Positions 25,369 to 34,272 of a DNA stretch of 64,000 bases are shown here, piece by piece (positions within the stretch are counted from its first letter, which is position 1; each line of letters starts with the position of its first letter). Source of the DNA: Dryocola clanedunensis_A (GTDB lineage: Bacteria > Pseudomonadota > Gammaproteobacteria > Enterobacterales > Enterobacteriaceae). The DNA lies in NCBI GenBank assembly GCA_038405435.1, contig JBBYHZ010000004.1. One strand, 5' to 3'. The notes beneath the pieces were generated by a model. That model was not told the origin of the DNA. It did not search any database and worked only from the letters and a program-made list of their open reading frames with translations. The position numbers and the translations under genes were made by a program.

Positions 25369-27894
25369 ATGTCAAATAAGTCGCACGGGTATTCACTGCT
25401 TGATACCCCCTCTACAGGCAACCTCCTGCTGGCCACTATGCCGACAGCTCTACTATTCATGAGCTGCAGCGGACCGGTGCTGGCGGATGATTACTTTGAT
25501 CCAGCGGCACTGGAGTTTTCCGATCAGCAACAAAAAACGGCGGACCTGCATTATTTCTCTAAAACGGGTGGACAGCTTCCAGGTACCTACCGGGTTAGTA
25601 TTGTCGTAAACAATCAAACTGTTAGCCAACAAACTGTAGAGTTTGTCGAAGAAGACGGGGAGCTGAAACCCGTGTTGACAGCTGCGCAGCTAGCGGAATA
25701 CGGTGTCAACGTTAGCGCCTTTTCAAGGTTTAATGCGCTGTCTGAAGGTGAATCATTCACCAGGATCGAACGTTTTATTCCCGATGCGAGTAGTAAGCTG
25801 GAATTTACCGCCCAGCGCCTCATCCTGAGCATTCCACAGGCAGCTATGAACGTACAAAGCCGTGGATATGTCGACCCTGCCCGCTGGGACGACGGCATAG
25901 CTGCCGCGTTTGTTAACTACAGCCTGACAGGTTCACAAACCCACCAGCGGGAAGGCGTTATAAACTCAAACTATTTAAATTTACGCAGCGGCATTAATAT
26001 CGGCGGCTGGCGTTTACGTAACATCTCATCGCTGATGTACGACAAGCACAGCCGCTGGCAGTCGCAAAGTAGCTATTTACAACACGATGTCAAAGAGCTG
26101 CAAAGCTTGTTACGTATTGGCGATACCTACACTTCAGGCGACATATTTGACAGCATTCAGTTTCGCGGCATCCAGCTTATGTCCGAAGATGAAATGCTGC
26201 CGGACAGTCAGCGCGGCTTTGCTCCTGTTATTCGCGGTATAGCCCACAGCAACGCCAAAGTCACTATTTCGCAGCATGGCTATGTCATCTATGAAACCTA
26301 CGTGGCCCCTGGCGCGTTTGCGTTGAAAGATCTCTATCCGACAGCTCAAAGCGGTGATCTTGAGGTAAAAATCACCGAAAGCGATGGTTCTGTAAGAACT
26401 TTTACCCAGCCGTTTTCTGCCGTTCCTTTCATGTTGCGTGAAGGACGTAGCAAAATTAGCGTCAGCGTTGGCCGCTTTCATTCAGGCGGCGATGAATCGC
26501 GTAAGCCGCAGTTTATACAATCAACCCTCTTTTACGGCCTCCCGGCATCCTTTACTGTTTTTGGCGGTACGCAACTCGCTGAAGATTATCAGGCATATGC
26601 CGTAGGCATAAGCCGTGGTTTTGGAGAATGGGGTTCGTTAGGCTCAGACGCCACGTTTTCAACGACAAACACCCCCACGCATAAGCGCTATTCCGGCCAG
26701 TCTATACGCGCGCAGTACCAGAAAGATTTCAATCTGACGGGAACCTCTTTCAGCCTTGCCAGCTATCGCTACTCTTCCAGTGGATATTACGACTTTAGTG
26801 AGGCGGTAACGCTGGAAGATCCTAAGAGCCCTTTGGACAATAAAAGAAGCCGCGAAGAGCTTTCTGTAAGCCAGTCTATGGGGAGCTGGGGCAGTATTTC
26901 CAGTTCGGTTTATTCGCAAGAATACTGGCATTCACCGCACCATGACGAGACTCTGCATATCGGTTTTTATAGCGGCTGGAAGGGGATTTCGTGCGGACTT
27001 GGCTATTACTTCACAAAGTCGTCGACAAAAAATCAAGCGGACCGCTCGGTATCGCTCAACGTTAATATTCCTTTAGAACAATGGCTGCCTGAACACTCTG
27101 CCAGCTATAACATGTCCTCCGACAATAGTGGCCATACTTCTCAGCAGGTCTCGCTATATGGCACGGTGCTGGGGGAACATAATTTTTATTACAATGTTCA
27201 GCAGGGATATGGCAATAAAGGCCAGAGTGTAAATAGCGGTGTGGGCATGGATTATCATGGTGGTTATGGTACCGCTCAGCTTGGCTACCGGTACGATAAT
27301 CTTAACAGGCAATTGACCTGGGGGGCTTCGGGTTCTGTTGTTGCCCACGCGCATGGCATCACCTTCGGCCAGGCTACCGGCGATAGCTTTGCTGTTGTTC
27401 GCGCGCCTGGCGCGGCGCACGTTGCCATTCAAAATGGCAGCAACGTCCATACGGATTCACGGGGTTACGCCATTGTACCAACGCTGACGAACTGGCGTAA
27501 AAACGACATCACCCTTGATACCAGTACGATGGACACCCAGACAGACGTTGAGCTGGACAGCCAGACGGTTATACCTGGAGGCGGCGCGGTGGTCTTAGCA
27601 GATTATCAGACGCATATCGGTTACCGGGTGCTGTTTACGCTACGTGATAAAAACGGTCCGCTTCCTTTTGGTGCCAGTGCTCATCTTATTCCAGCCGCTG
27701 GCGAAGACAAAAAGCCCGCCAGCGGCATGATAGCCGATCGGGGCGAAGTCTATCTTAGCGGGATACCCGCCCGGGGTGCTATTGAAGCAAGCTGGGACGA
27801 GCAAAATGTTACTTACACCTGTGTTATGCCATTCAGCCTTTCCGCCTCGCAGCAGCAAAACCAGGTGAAAACTTTCGCTGGCATCTGCCAGTAA
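25369..27894 (+). CDS. Fimbrial outer membrane usher
   Basis: FimD/PapC-type usher, about 841 residues. The signal peptide ends near GPVLADDYFDPAALEF. The N-terminal chaperone-binding domain (LEFSDQQQKTADLHYFSKTGGQ), the beta-barrel with plug (FAPVIRGIAHSNAKVTI) and C-terminal domains (GGGAVVLADYQTHIGYRVLF) are in the usual order. The ATG at 25369 is preferred; a frame open from 25318 would overlap the chaperone. Neither start has a strong ribosome site. It secretes and assembles the pilus at the outer membrane. Confidence 0.9.
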   Translation: MSNKSHGYSLLDTPSTGNLLLATMPTALLFMSCSGPVLADDYFDPAALEFSDQQQKTADLHYFSKTGGQLPGTYRVSIVVNNQTVSQQTVEFVEEDGELKPVLTAAQLAEYGVNVSAFSRFNALSEGESFTRIERFIPDASSKLEFTAQRLILSIPQAAMNVQSRGYVDPARWDDGIAAAFVNYSLTGSQTHQREGVINSNYLNLRSGINIGGWRLRNISSLMYDKHSRWQSQSSYLQHDVKELQSLLRIGDTYTSGDIFDSIQFRGIQLMSEDEMLPDSQRGFAPVIRGIAHSNAKVTISQHGYVIYETYVAPGAFALKDLYPTAQSGDLEVKITESDGSVRTFTQPFSAVPFMLREGRSKISVSVGRFHSGGDESRKPQFIQSTLFYGLPASFTVFGGTQLAEDYQAYAVGISRGFGEWGSLGSDATFSTTNTPTHKRYSGQSIRAQYQKDFNLTGTSFSLASYRYSSSGYYDFSEAVTLEDPKSPLDNKRSREELSVSQSMGSWGSISSSVYSQEYWHSPHHDETLHIGFYSGWKGISCGLGYYFTKSSTKNQADRSVSLNVNIPLEQWLPEHSASYNMSSDNSGHTSQQVSLYGTVLGEHNFYYNVQQGYGNKGQSVNSGVGMDYHGGYGTAQLGYRYDNLNRQLTWGASGSVVAHAHGITFGQATGDSFAVVRAPGAAHVAIQNGSNVHTDSRGYAIVPTLTNWRKNDITLDTSTMDTQTDVELDSQTVIPGGGAVVLADYQTHIGYRVLFTLRDKNGPLPFGASAHLIPAAGEDKKPASGMIADRGEVYLSGIPARGAIEASWDEQNVTYTCVMPFSLSASQQQNQVKTFAGICQ

Positions 27895-27903
27895 AGGATC
27901 AGT

Positions 27904-29004
27904 ATGAAAAACCTTATTCGTATTGGATTTATCGTTCTTATGACCGGCAGCTACTGCCACAGCAGTTATGCTGAAAATTGTAATGCCGCCACCGGGCAAA
28001 CGACGTTCAACACCCAAAACATACAGTACCTCCCCACGCTGCCAGCTAACACGCAAATGACAAACCAGATGCAGGACAACGGCAGCGGGGTCCGTTTCTC
28101 ATGTGATCTACAGGCACCTCTCGCAAAATACAAAAGGATAATTTATCAACAGATGGATACCTCAGGTTCTGGCACGGTCATCAACGGCCATCATGTGTTT
28201 GCGACGAAGCTTGAAGGTATTGGGTATTCTCTTGGTTTCCAGTGTGGCGGCGGGCCGATACGGTATATTGATGGCTTATCTTCACCCGCCGGAAGCGAAT
28301 CTATCACCGTTTGCGATAGCTCCCAGCTCTCAGACATGATGACCCAGCGCGAACTGACTGTGAAAATGTTTGTCATTTTTTATAAAACGGAGGATGTGTC
28401 GCTAAATAGCGGAAACCACGAAAACGTCGACGCTCAGCCTCAGGTAGGAAAGCTTTTCATGGAACAGCAAACGGCTGGGACAGACGGGGTCACGACCTCC
28501 ACGCCAACGATCATCGATCTCTCTGCGCTCAATGTTGATATCGGGTCGAATGGTAGCTGCCAGGTTACAACATCCCGGATTAACGTTAACCTGGGCACTG
28601 TAAACAAATCTGAGTTTAAGGGCCTGAAGACCACTGCCGGCAACAAGCAATCCTTTGCTGTACCCGTCTTTTGTACTACCCCTACGGACGTGAAAATTGG
28701 TTTCTTTGGCGTTACAGCGGAGCCCGGCCTTACCGACACGTTAGCACTGAGTCAGGAAGACCGTACGGCTAAAGGCGTAGGGATTCAAATCAGTTACGGC
28801 AATAACCCACCACCTGCACCTTCCGCCGGTACCGCGCTGATCATTAACGAAGCCAGTAATTTACCTGTGTTGAAACACATTACGGCCAGCAGCGCTGGCA
28901 GCGCCGAAAACATTAATTTTACAGCTCAATATATTCAAACCGGCGAAACGGTATCTCCTGGCTCTGCCAACAGCTTAGCGACATTCACGCTTATATATAA
29001 TTGA
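27904..29004 (+). CDS. Two-domain fimbrial tip adhesin
   Basis: 366 residues with a signal peptide ending at about SSYAENC. Residues about 24-190 form a distinct N-terminal domain, probably the receptor-binding lectin, with three or more Cys. Residues about 195-366 form a pilin domain with the Cys pair (NGSCQVTTSRINVNLG, FAVPVFCTT) and end in NSLATFTLIYN. This is the layout of FimH-like tip adhesins. It is the last gene of the operon. The receptor is not predictable from the sequence. Confidence 0.8.
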   Translation: MKNLIRIGFIVLMTGSYCHSSYAENCNAATGQTTFNTQNIQYLPTLPANTQMTNQMQDNGSGVRFSCDLQAPLAKYKRIIYQQMDTSGSGTVINGHHVFATKLEGIGYSLGFQCGGGPIRYIDGLSSPAGSESITVCDSSQLSDMMTQRELTVKMFVIFYKTEDVSLNSGNHENVDAQPQVGKLFMEQQTAGTDGVTTSTPTIIDLSALNVDIGSNGSCQVTTSRINVNLGTVNKSEFKGLKTTAGNKQSFAVPVFCTTPTDVKIGFFGVTAEPGLTDTLALSQEDRTAKGVGIQISYGNNPPPAPSAGTALIINEASNLPVLKHITASSAGSAENINFTAQYIQTGETVSPGSANSLATFTLIYN

Positions 29005-29018
29005 TATCATGAGGCCTG

Positions 29019-29045
29019 ATGCCGTACCGGAAGTTCCGGCACGGC
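29019..29045. terminator. Stem-loop between convergent adhesin and DUF1996-like genes
   Basis: TGCCGTACCGGAA faces TTCCGGCACGGCA, an almost perfect hairpin between the two convergent stops. No T-run follows on either side, so termination is only likely. Confidence 0.45.
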
Positions 29046-29065
29046 AAACCTGAAATGCAGATTGC

Positions 29066-30484
29066 TCAGACACCAAACTCATTGTACGAAATAAGTGAAA
29101 GTACCGGCTTATGGTCACTTTCGCTGCTGCCGATATCGAACTTAAAGTTATTGTCCGTACCGTCTTTCACGCAGAGCGAGATTGTCTTTTTACCCGCATC
29201 AATTGCTGACTGCACCAGTGGCGTAATGTCATAAGTGTTATACATTTCGGTGCTGCTCATCCAGAAAAGAGTGGCGTTTGAGCAGGCAGGCGCGTTATCC
29301 ATGGTTATCTTATTTTCATCCCAGTCATCGCTGGTGGCGTAGATATAAATCCCAACCTGAGAGACTCCATCCGGCTGCGCGCGGCCATAAAAACTCAGCT
29401 TATAAACCGGCGTAAACCCTTTAGGGAAATTGCTCGCCCCCTCTGGAATTTTAAAACGGATATAACTGTTAGTCTGCGCATACCCCTCGCCGCCGTTCTG
29501 CAGCGTTAATGTTTTGTCGCTGCCGAAGTTGGTAGCATGGGCATCGCCGTCGGTCACAGACGCATCGGCCAGCGCTTCCGTATAGCTATAGGCCACCTCT
29601 TTACCGCAGTCGATAGCATTGTTCATGCAGAAATCAGCCATATACTTCGCCGCTTCAGGCCTCCAGCCGTTGAAGAAATCTGCGTGTGCGGTATACAGGG
29701 ATCCCCAGTTCTCCTTGATGACGTTGCCCTTGTCATCGAGGGTAGGATCCAGCGACAGCTGCGCGCCTCGCAGATCGAACACATTACCTACCATATAAGC
29801 CACGTTGATGCTGATATGCGGAATGCGTTTCGGATAACCTGCCGGACAGGTACCATTTTCATCCGCATAGGCCGCATTGTTCGGCCCTCCGCTCATTACC
29901 TGGGGCGCCAGGTTCACCCCGTCCCAGCAGGTCGGGAAGCTGATCCCGATATTAAACTGCGTTCCATTAACGGGGTCAGGCTTACACTGCGCCGGGATGT
30001 CATTTGAATAGTCCATGCCGGTACAGAGGAAGCTGATGTTTGGGTTTGCTTCGCTTCCGTGATGATCGCCTGCAAGGAGCTGAATGCCCGTTGGTAACGG
30101 GTTGACTTTAAAGCGTGTCTTACTGGGAATAGCCTCGTTGGTATAATAGGTTTTCTGATAGCTCGGTTTAATAATTCGTCCGTCAGCCAGGCGCAGCGAC
30201 GGTGCCCAGTAGGCGGTGGCATCCGCCACGTTTTCGCAGGTGCTCGCCGGAGTAGCCTGCAAACTTTTCGCCGTAGAGTTGCCGTTAGCCGCCTCATTAC
30301 CAAAGAAATCGTGGGACATGGCAATTCCCGGCTTGCCTGGATAAAGAATGGGGTCGTCGGCCAGCGTATGAGAATAGTTACAGACTACGTTTGCCGCTCC
30401 TTCAGGAAGGGTTTCCTCCGCCAGGGCCGTATGGCACGCCGCCATGCCGATAAGCATGACCGCTGCACTTAAGAGTTTATTCAT
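29066..30484 (-). CDS. Secreted DUF1996-like protein with C-terminal jelly-roll-like domain
   Basis: 472 residues with a signal peptide (MNKLLSAAVMLIGMAACHTALAE region). From about residue 38 it shows the DUF1996 pattern: DPILYPGKPGIAMSHDFFGN, then TAYWAPSLRLADGRIIKP, SFPTCWDGVNL and PHISINVAYMV. Many DUF1996 proteins are secreted and found in fungi and actinobacteria. Residues about 330-465 (SYIRFKIPEG, VYKLSFYGRA, YDITPLVQSAI) resemble the beta-sandwich of DNRLRE/CBM96-type carbohydrate-binding modules; that part is less certain. It stands alone, divergent from a LexA/CI-type repressor whose probable operators lie just upstream. Function unknown; a secreted polysaccharide-binding or -processing protein is plausible. 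Confidence 0.7.
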   Translation of the reverse strand: MNKLLSAAVMLIGMAACHTALAEETLPEGAANVVCNYSHTLADDPILYPGKPGIAMSHDFFGNEAANGNSTAKSLQATPASTCENVADATAYWAPSLRLADGRIIKPSYQKTYYTNEAIPSKTRFKVNPLPTGIQLLAGDHHGSEANPNISFLCTGMDYSNDIPAQCKPDPVNGTQFNIGISFPTCWDGVNLAPQVMSGGPNNAAYADENGTCPAGYPKRIPHISINVAYMVGNVFDLRGAQLSLDPTLDDKGNVIKENWGSLYTAHADFFNGWRPEAAKYMADFCMNNAIDCGKEVAYSYTEALADASVTDGDAHATNFGSDKTLTLQNGGEGYAQTNSYIRFKIPEGASNFPKGFTPVYKLSFYGRAQPDGVSQVGIYIYATSDDWDENKITMDNAPACSNATLFWMSSTEMYNTYDITPLVQSAIDAGKKTISLCVKDGTDNNFKFDIGSSESDHKPVLSLISYNEFGV

Positions 30485-30519
30485 TTCATTGTTCCTCGAT
30501 GCGTTAATTTAGGTTTTGC

Positions 30520-30632
30520 GCAAATCAACTTGTTAACAGACAACAATGAAGGCTTTTGATTGCGTTAAGAGCAAATCAATTTGCGTAATTTGCATATTAG
30601 GAGCGTTTTGTATGTTCCGCAAATAAATTTGC
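30520..30632. promoter_or_regulatory. Repeated GCAAAT/ATTTGC operators between DUF1996-like gene and repressor
   Basis: Two perfect copies of GCAAATNAATTTGC at 30571-30584 and 30619-30632, centres 48 bases apart, and a degenerate copy GCAAATCAACTTGT at 30520-30533, 36 bases before the DUF1996-like start. The last copy is 32 bases before the repressor start. A related TTTGC-N7-GCAAA palindrome lies after the repressor gene at about 31370-31386. The pattern indicates binding by the adjacent HTH protein, controlling both genes. Confidence 0.7.
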
Positions 30633-30663
30633 AAAAATCACAATTGTGATTTGTAATTCAGCA

Positions 30664-31359
30664 ATGAACATCGGAAAACGTATTCGGGATCTCCGCCAGG
30701 CGCGGAACATGACCATCACGGACCTTGCCGCTTCAATAGGAAGCGATGCGGGAAATATCTCGCGCCTTGAAACAGGCAAGCAAAAATCCTTTACCGAGGC
30801 GTCGCTGGCTAAAATTGCCCGGGCGCTTGCGGTGCCGGTGCACGATCTTTTTGCTGAGGACGAACCAGGCTATGCGGTGCAAAAGCCAGGGGATTCAGAT
30901 GAGAGTGAGACGGACACAGAAGACGGTTATCGCGTTGATATTCTTGACGTCAGCGCCAGCGCGGGCGAAGGGTATGTAAACAGCAGCGATATCGTTGAGA
31001 CCATCCACTCTATCGTCTACAACACCGAGCACGCCCTTGCGCTCTTTGGCGGCAGGCCGGAGTCGGCGATAAAAGTCATTAACGTGCGCGGCGACAGCAT
31101 GTCCGGCACGCTTGAGCCCGGCGATTTGCTCTTTGTCGACGTCACCGTCCGCCAGTTAGAAGGTGACGGAATATACGTGTTCGGCTTTGATGAGAAGATC
31201 CACGTTAAGCGGCTACAGATGGTCCCGGACCGCATTCTGGTGCTTTCGGACAATCCGAAATACCGGGAGTGGGCCATAGACAAGAGCAACGAGAGCCGCT
31301 TCTGCATTTTCGGCAAGGTTTTGATAAGCCAGTCACAGGAATTTCGCCGACACGGCTGA
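30664..31359 (+). CDS. XRE/S24-family (CI- or LexA-like) repressor
   Basis: 231 residues from ATG 30664. Residues about 1-62 are a helix-turn-helix (MNIGKRIRDLRQARNMTITD, GNISRLETGK). Residues about 94-230 are an S24 peptidase domain: an Ala-Gly cleavage site in SASAGEG (A100-G101), the catalytic Ser in VRGDSMSGTLEPGD (S145) and the Lys in KIHVKRL (K182). All catalytic parts are present, so RecA-stimulated self-cleavage is possible. There is no prophage around it. It is divergent from the DUF1996-like gene and probably represses it and itself through the GCAAAT palindromes. Confidence 0.85.
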   Translation: MNIGKRIRDLRQARNMTITDLAASIGSDAGNISRLETGKQKSFTEASLAKIARALAVPVHDLFAEDEPGYAVQKPGDSDESETDTEDGYRVDILDVSASAGEGYVNSSDIVETIHSIVYNTEHALALFGGRPESAIKVINVRGDSMSGTLEPGDLLFVDVTVRQLEGDGIYVFGFDEKIHVKRLQMVPDRILVLSDNPKYREWAIDKSNESRFCIFGKVLISQSQEFRRHG

Positions 31360-31394
31360 GCTTTTCTTTTTGCATAATTCGCAAATCACAGCAT

Positions 31395-31422
31395 AAAAAA
31401 AGCCCCGGTAAAGCACCGGGGC
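31395..31422 (-). terminator. cutC/MicL terminator
   Basis: GCCCCGGT (31402-31409) pairs with ACCGGGGC (31415-31422). On the minus strand the stem is followed by seven T residues: a strong rho-independent terminator for cutC. Confidence 0.9.
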
Positions 31423-31481
31423 CTGGTACGAGCAAACATCACATTGGGCGACATGATGCGCGGTTAAAAACCTTTTGCGTA
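31396..31481 (-). ncRNA. micL: Probable MicL small RNA at the cutC 3' end
   Basis: In E. coli the sigma-E-dependent sRNA MicL starts inside cutC and is processed to about 80 bases at the cutC 3' end, where it silences lpp. Here the same place holds an 80-base untranslated segment ending in a strong terminator. It contains AACCGCGC, whose complement GCGCGGT occurs early in the lpp coding region as I recall it. The 5' end and sigma-E promoter inside cutC were not located. Known biology plus position; not confirmed. Confidence 0.45.
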
Positions 31482-32231
31482 TCAGGCTGCCGGTTTTGCG
31501 GTGGCCAGTACGGCTTTCATTGCTGCCACCACGTCGCCATCTACGCAGTAGCGGTTAAATTCATCGGCTTCGGCATCCGCGCTCATCGAGACACCCGCCT
31601 TACGGTAGCGCATCGCAGAGGCAACGCTCTGTCCTGCCGAGCTGTGCACCTCGTCAACCTCTTGATCAACGAACTTTTGCAGGTTGCTCAGGCGCACGCC
31701 AGCACCCGCCATAATGATTGGAGCACGGGATTGGCGTTTTAGTTCCCTGAGTAATGAAAGTCCTGCTTCGGCGTTCTGCTGCTGCCCCGAAGTCAGAATG
31801 CGCGCCACCCCCAAATCGGTGAGCTGGTTCAGCGCAAGGACGGGGTTATGGCACATATCGAAAGCGCGATGGAAGGTGACCGCCATGCCGTTGCAGGCGT
31901 CCATTACCTGCCGCATACGCGCCAGATCGACATGCCCCTCTTCATCCAGCAGGCCGATAACCAGACCGGGGAAACCCAGTTCGCGTATAAACCCGATATC
32001 TTCCAGCATGGTGGCGAACTCGCCTTCGGAATAACAAAAATCGCCGCCGCGCGGACGAATGATGGGATGGACGGGAATGGTAACCAGCTGCTTCACCTTG
32101 CGAAGCACGCCTGCCGACGGCGTCAGCCCCCCTTCTTTGGGTGCCGCACATAATTCAATGCGGTCGGCTCCGGCCCGTTCTGCGGTCAGCGCGCAGTCTA
32201 TTCCATAGCAGCAAATTTCCAGCAAAGCCAT
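31482..32231 (-). CDS. cutC: CutC-family protein
   Basis: 249-residue TIM-barrel protein historically called a copper homeostasis protein; in E. coli the copper phenotype was later attributed to the MicL RNA made from this locus. Motifs: MALLEICCYGIDCALTAERA, DRIELCAAPKEGGLTPS, VHPIIRPRGGDFCYS and AGAGVRLSNLQKF. ATG at 32231. The cmoB-cutC interval of E. coli is occupied here by fimbrial and DUF1996-like genes. Confidence 0.95.
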   Translation of the reverse strand: MALLEICCYGIDCALTAERAGADRIELCAAPKEGGLTPSAGVLRKVKQLVTIPVHPIIRPRGGDFCYSEGEFATMLEDIGFIRELGFPGLVIGLLDEEGHVDLARMRQVMDACNGMAVTFHRAFDMCHNPVLALNQLTDLGVARILTSGQQQNAEAGLSLLRELKRQSRAPIIMAGAGVRLSNLQKFVDQEVDEVHSSAGQSVASAMRYRKAGVSMSADAEADEFNRYCVDGDVVAAMKAVLATAKPAA

Positions 32232-32321
32232 TGATTACTCCTTAAAAATCTTCAGGCTGGCTGTTGTCTCAGTGACCCGGAGTGGTAATCTGAAACAACG
32301 CACATAACGGGATAAATTATC

Positions 32322-33461
32322 ATGGCATTCAATTTTGACGAAGGGATCGACCGCCGTCACAGCGACTGCAAGAAATGGCACAAATTTGGTGAGGAAGTTT
32401 TACCGATGTGGGTAGCCGATATGGATTTTCGTTCGCCGGACTGCATTATTGACGCGCTTCACCAGCGCGTGGCGCACGGCGTCTTTGGCTACGGTGACGT
32501 CCCGCGCGAGTTAATTTCTACCGTGGTCGAACGCATGGCCAGCCGCTACCAGTGGAACATTAAGCCTGAATGGGTCGTTGTGCTGCCGGGGGTTGTGGCC
32601 GGGTTAAACCTCTGCGTGCGGGCTTTTACCAGCGCGGACGAAAGCTCGATTGCCCCGACGCCAGTTTATCCGCCGTTCAAAAAATCTGCCGTGCTTGCCG
32701 ACCGCGCCCAGCTAAACGCCCCGCTGCGCCTTGAGCATAATCGCTGGCTGATGGATCTCCCCTCCCTTGCATCCCAGCTTACCGGCAAAGAAAAACTGCT
32801 GATGCTGTGCAACCCGCAAAACCCCGGCGGCACCGCGTACCGTCGTGAAGAGCTGGAACAGCAGCTGGCCTTTGCGCAGCAGCACGACATGATTGTCTGC
32901 TCGGATGAAATCCACTGTGATTTGCTGCTGGAGCCGGGCGTAAAGCATATTCCGTTTGCAACGCTAAGCGAGGACGCGGCGCAGCGTTCGGTCACGCTTA
33001 TCTCCCCGTCTAAAACTTATAATATTGCGGGCCTCGGCGCCTCCATCGCCATCATTCCTGATCCTGACCTGCGCAGGCGCTTTAACAAAATTCGCGAAGG
33101 GATTGTGCCGAGCGTGGATATCCTGGCGTTAACGGCGGCTAATGCGGCCTGGCGCGAAGGCGATGCATGGCTCGAAGCGCTGCTGCCGTATCTGCGCCGC
33201 AACCGCGACAGGCTGGTGCAGGCCGTCAATGGGCTGGCCGGGCTGGAGATGGTCTCGCCGGAGGCAACCTATCTTGCCTGGGTGGATGCCAGCAAACTAG
33301 GGGTTGAGAACCCGGCGCTGTTCTTCCAGAAGGCCGGGCTTGGCTTCTCGCCGGGCAGCGAATTTGGCGACGGTAATTTCGTGCGGATCAACTTCGGCTG
33401 CCCGGCGTTCATGCTGGAAGATGCCATCGGGCGCATGCAGACGGCGGTGAATGAGCTATAG
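32322..33461 (+). CDS. MalY/PatB-family PLP aminotransferase or cystathionine beta-lyase
   Basis: Fold-type I pyridoxal-phosphate enzyme of 379 residues. The N terminus NFDEGIDRRHSDCKKWHKFG and LPMWVADMDFRSPDCI match MalY/PatB. The Schiff-base lysine lies in LISPSKTYNIAGLGAS; other cofactor contacts are in CNPQNPGGTA and CSDEIHCDLLL. The family cleaves cystathionine or cysteine S-conjugates; MalY also inhibits MalT. The substrate here is not determined. It is divergent from cutC, has no MalX-like partner beside it, and its 3' end overlaps yecM by six bases in convergent orientation. Confidence 0.88.
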   Translation: MAFNFDEGIDRRHSDCKKWHKFGEEVLPMWVADMDFRSPDCIIDALHQRVAHGVFGYGDVPRELISTVVERMASRYQWNIKPEWVVVLPGVVAGLNLCVRAFTSADESSIAPTPVYPPFKKSAVLADRAQLNAPLRLEHNRWLMDLPSLASQLTGKEKLLMLCNPQNPGGTAYRREELEQQLAFAQQHDMIVCSDEIHCDLLLEPGVKHIPFATLSEDAAQRSVTLISPSKTYNIAGLGASIAIIPDPDLRRRFNKIREGIVPSVDILALTAANAAWREGDAWLEALLPYLRRNRDRLVQAVNGLAGLEMVSPEATYLAWVDASKLGVENPALFFQKAGLGFSPGSEFGDGNFVRINFGCPAFMLEDAIGRMQTAVNEL

Positions 33462-34025
33462 CCCCGCCCGCTCGCTGGCGACGATCTCTTCAATACTCCA
33501 CGGATGGAATTTGATGGTCACCTTGCCGTCCGTCACCGCAAGGGTCGGGTTCGGCAAACGCTCGTGCTCCCCTTTCGGCGAGCTGGTTTTCACCGAAATA
33601 CCCGTCTGGCGCAGTCCGGCATCGGAAAGCAGCTCAAGCGCACGGCTGTTCAGCGTTTCCGGTTCGCCGGGCAGCACAATTTCAACGTGCTCCCAGCCTT
33701 CGTGCGGGTAGCGCTTTTCGCCCGGCCACGGCAGCTCAACAATCGTAAACTTCCAGTGCTCCACGCAAACCGGCTCGGCCAGGCGAAACAGGCAGATGGG
33801 CCGATCGTTGATGATATTTTCCGACAGCAGCGTCCCGCACTGTTCCAGCCCCTTCCGCCAGCGCTCCGCCGTCGCGTTCTGATGGCAGCGCAGGGAAATG
33901 TGATCGGCCTCAAGAAGTGACAGATCCAGATCCAGCCGCGTGGCAAGTTCCATTAACGCTTTTGTAAAACGCGGGAGATCCGCTGAAATATCATTCAGTT
34001 CTGCAATTGTCTGCCAGTTGGCCAT
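33456..34025 (-). CDS. yecM: YecM, VOC-like metalloenzyme family protein
   Basis: 189 residues, matching E. coli YecM in length and sequence (LEADHISLRCHQNATAERWR, PICLFRLAEPV, PHEGWEHVEIVLPGE). The fold resembles vicinal-oxygen-chelate isomerases, with metal-binding candidates in DHIS, EHWKFTIVELP and WEHVE. The reaction is unknown. It lies immediately before argS on the opposite strand, as in E. coli. Confidence 0.92.
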   Translation of the reverse strand: MANWQTIAELNDISADLPRFTKALMELATRLDLDLSLLEADHISLRCHQNATAERWRKGLEQCGTLLSENIINDRPICLFRLAEPVCVEHWKFTIVELPWPGEKRYPHEGWEHVEIVLPGEPETLNSRALELLSDAGLRQTGISVKTSSPKGEHERLPNPTLAVTDGKVTIKFHPWSIEEIVASERAGL

Positions 34026-34272
34026 CGTCTTGTCCTCGGGAACCTGAAGGGCGCTAATCTACCTTTTAAAATCGCCGCCACCAACCCTGCAGGTGCCGCT
34101 TCGCTGCTGAATGGTTATTCACTATACCGTTGAGTTTAGTTCAGGGCGCGCGGGGCAAGGCTTTTGCTGACGAAGGCGGTTAAATACAGTTATACTTAGC
34201 CCCTTATTTTATCCCCCACGATACGGCTGCCGTCCAGTTCTGGCGGCCCAAAGAAAAATGTAAGGTATCCCG

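Noticed and set aside
30664..31359. Prophage remnant suggested by the CI-like repressor
   Set aside because: No integrase, Cro-like, structural or lysis gene and no attachment-site repeats nearby; the repressor faces a single secreted-protein gene.
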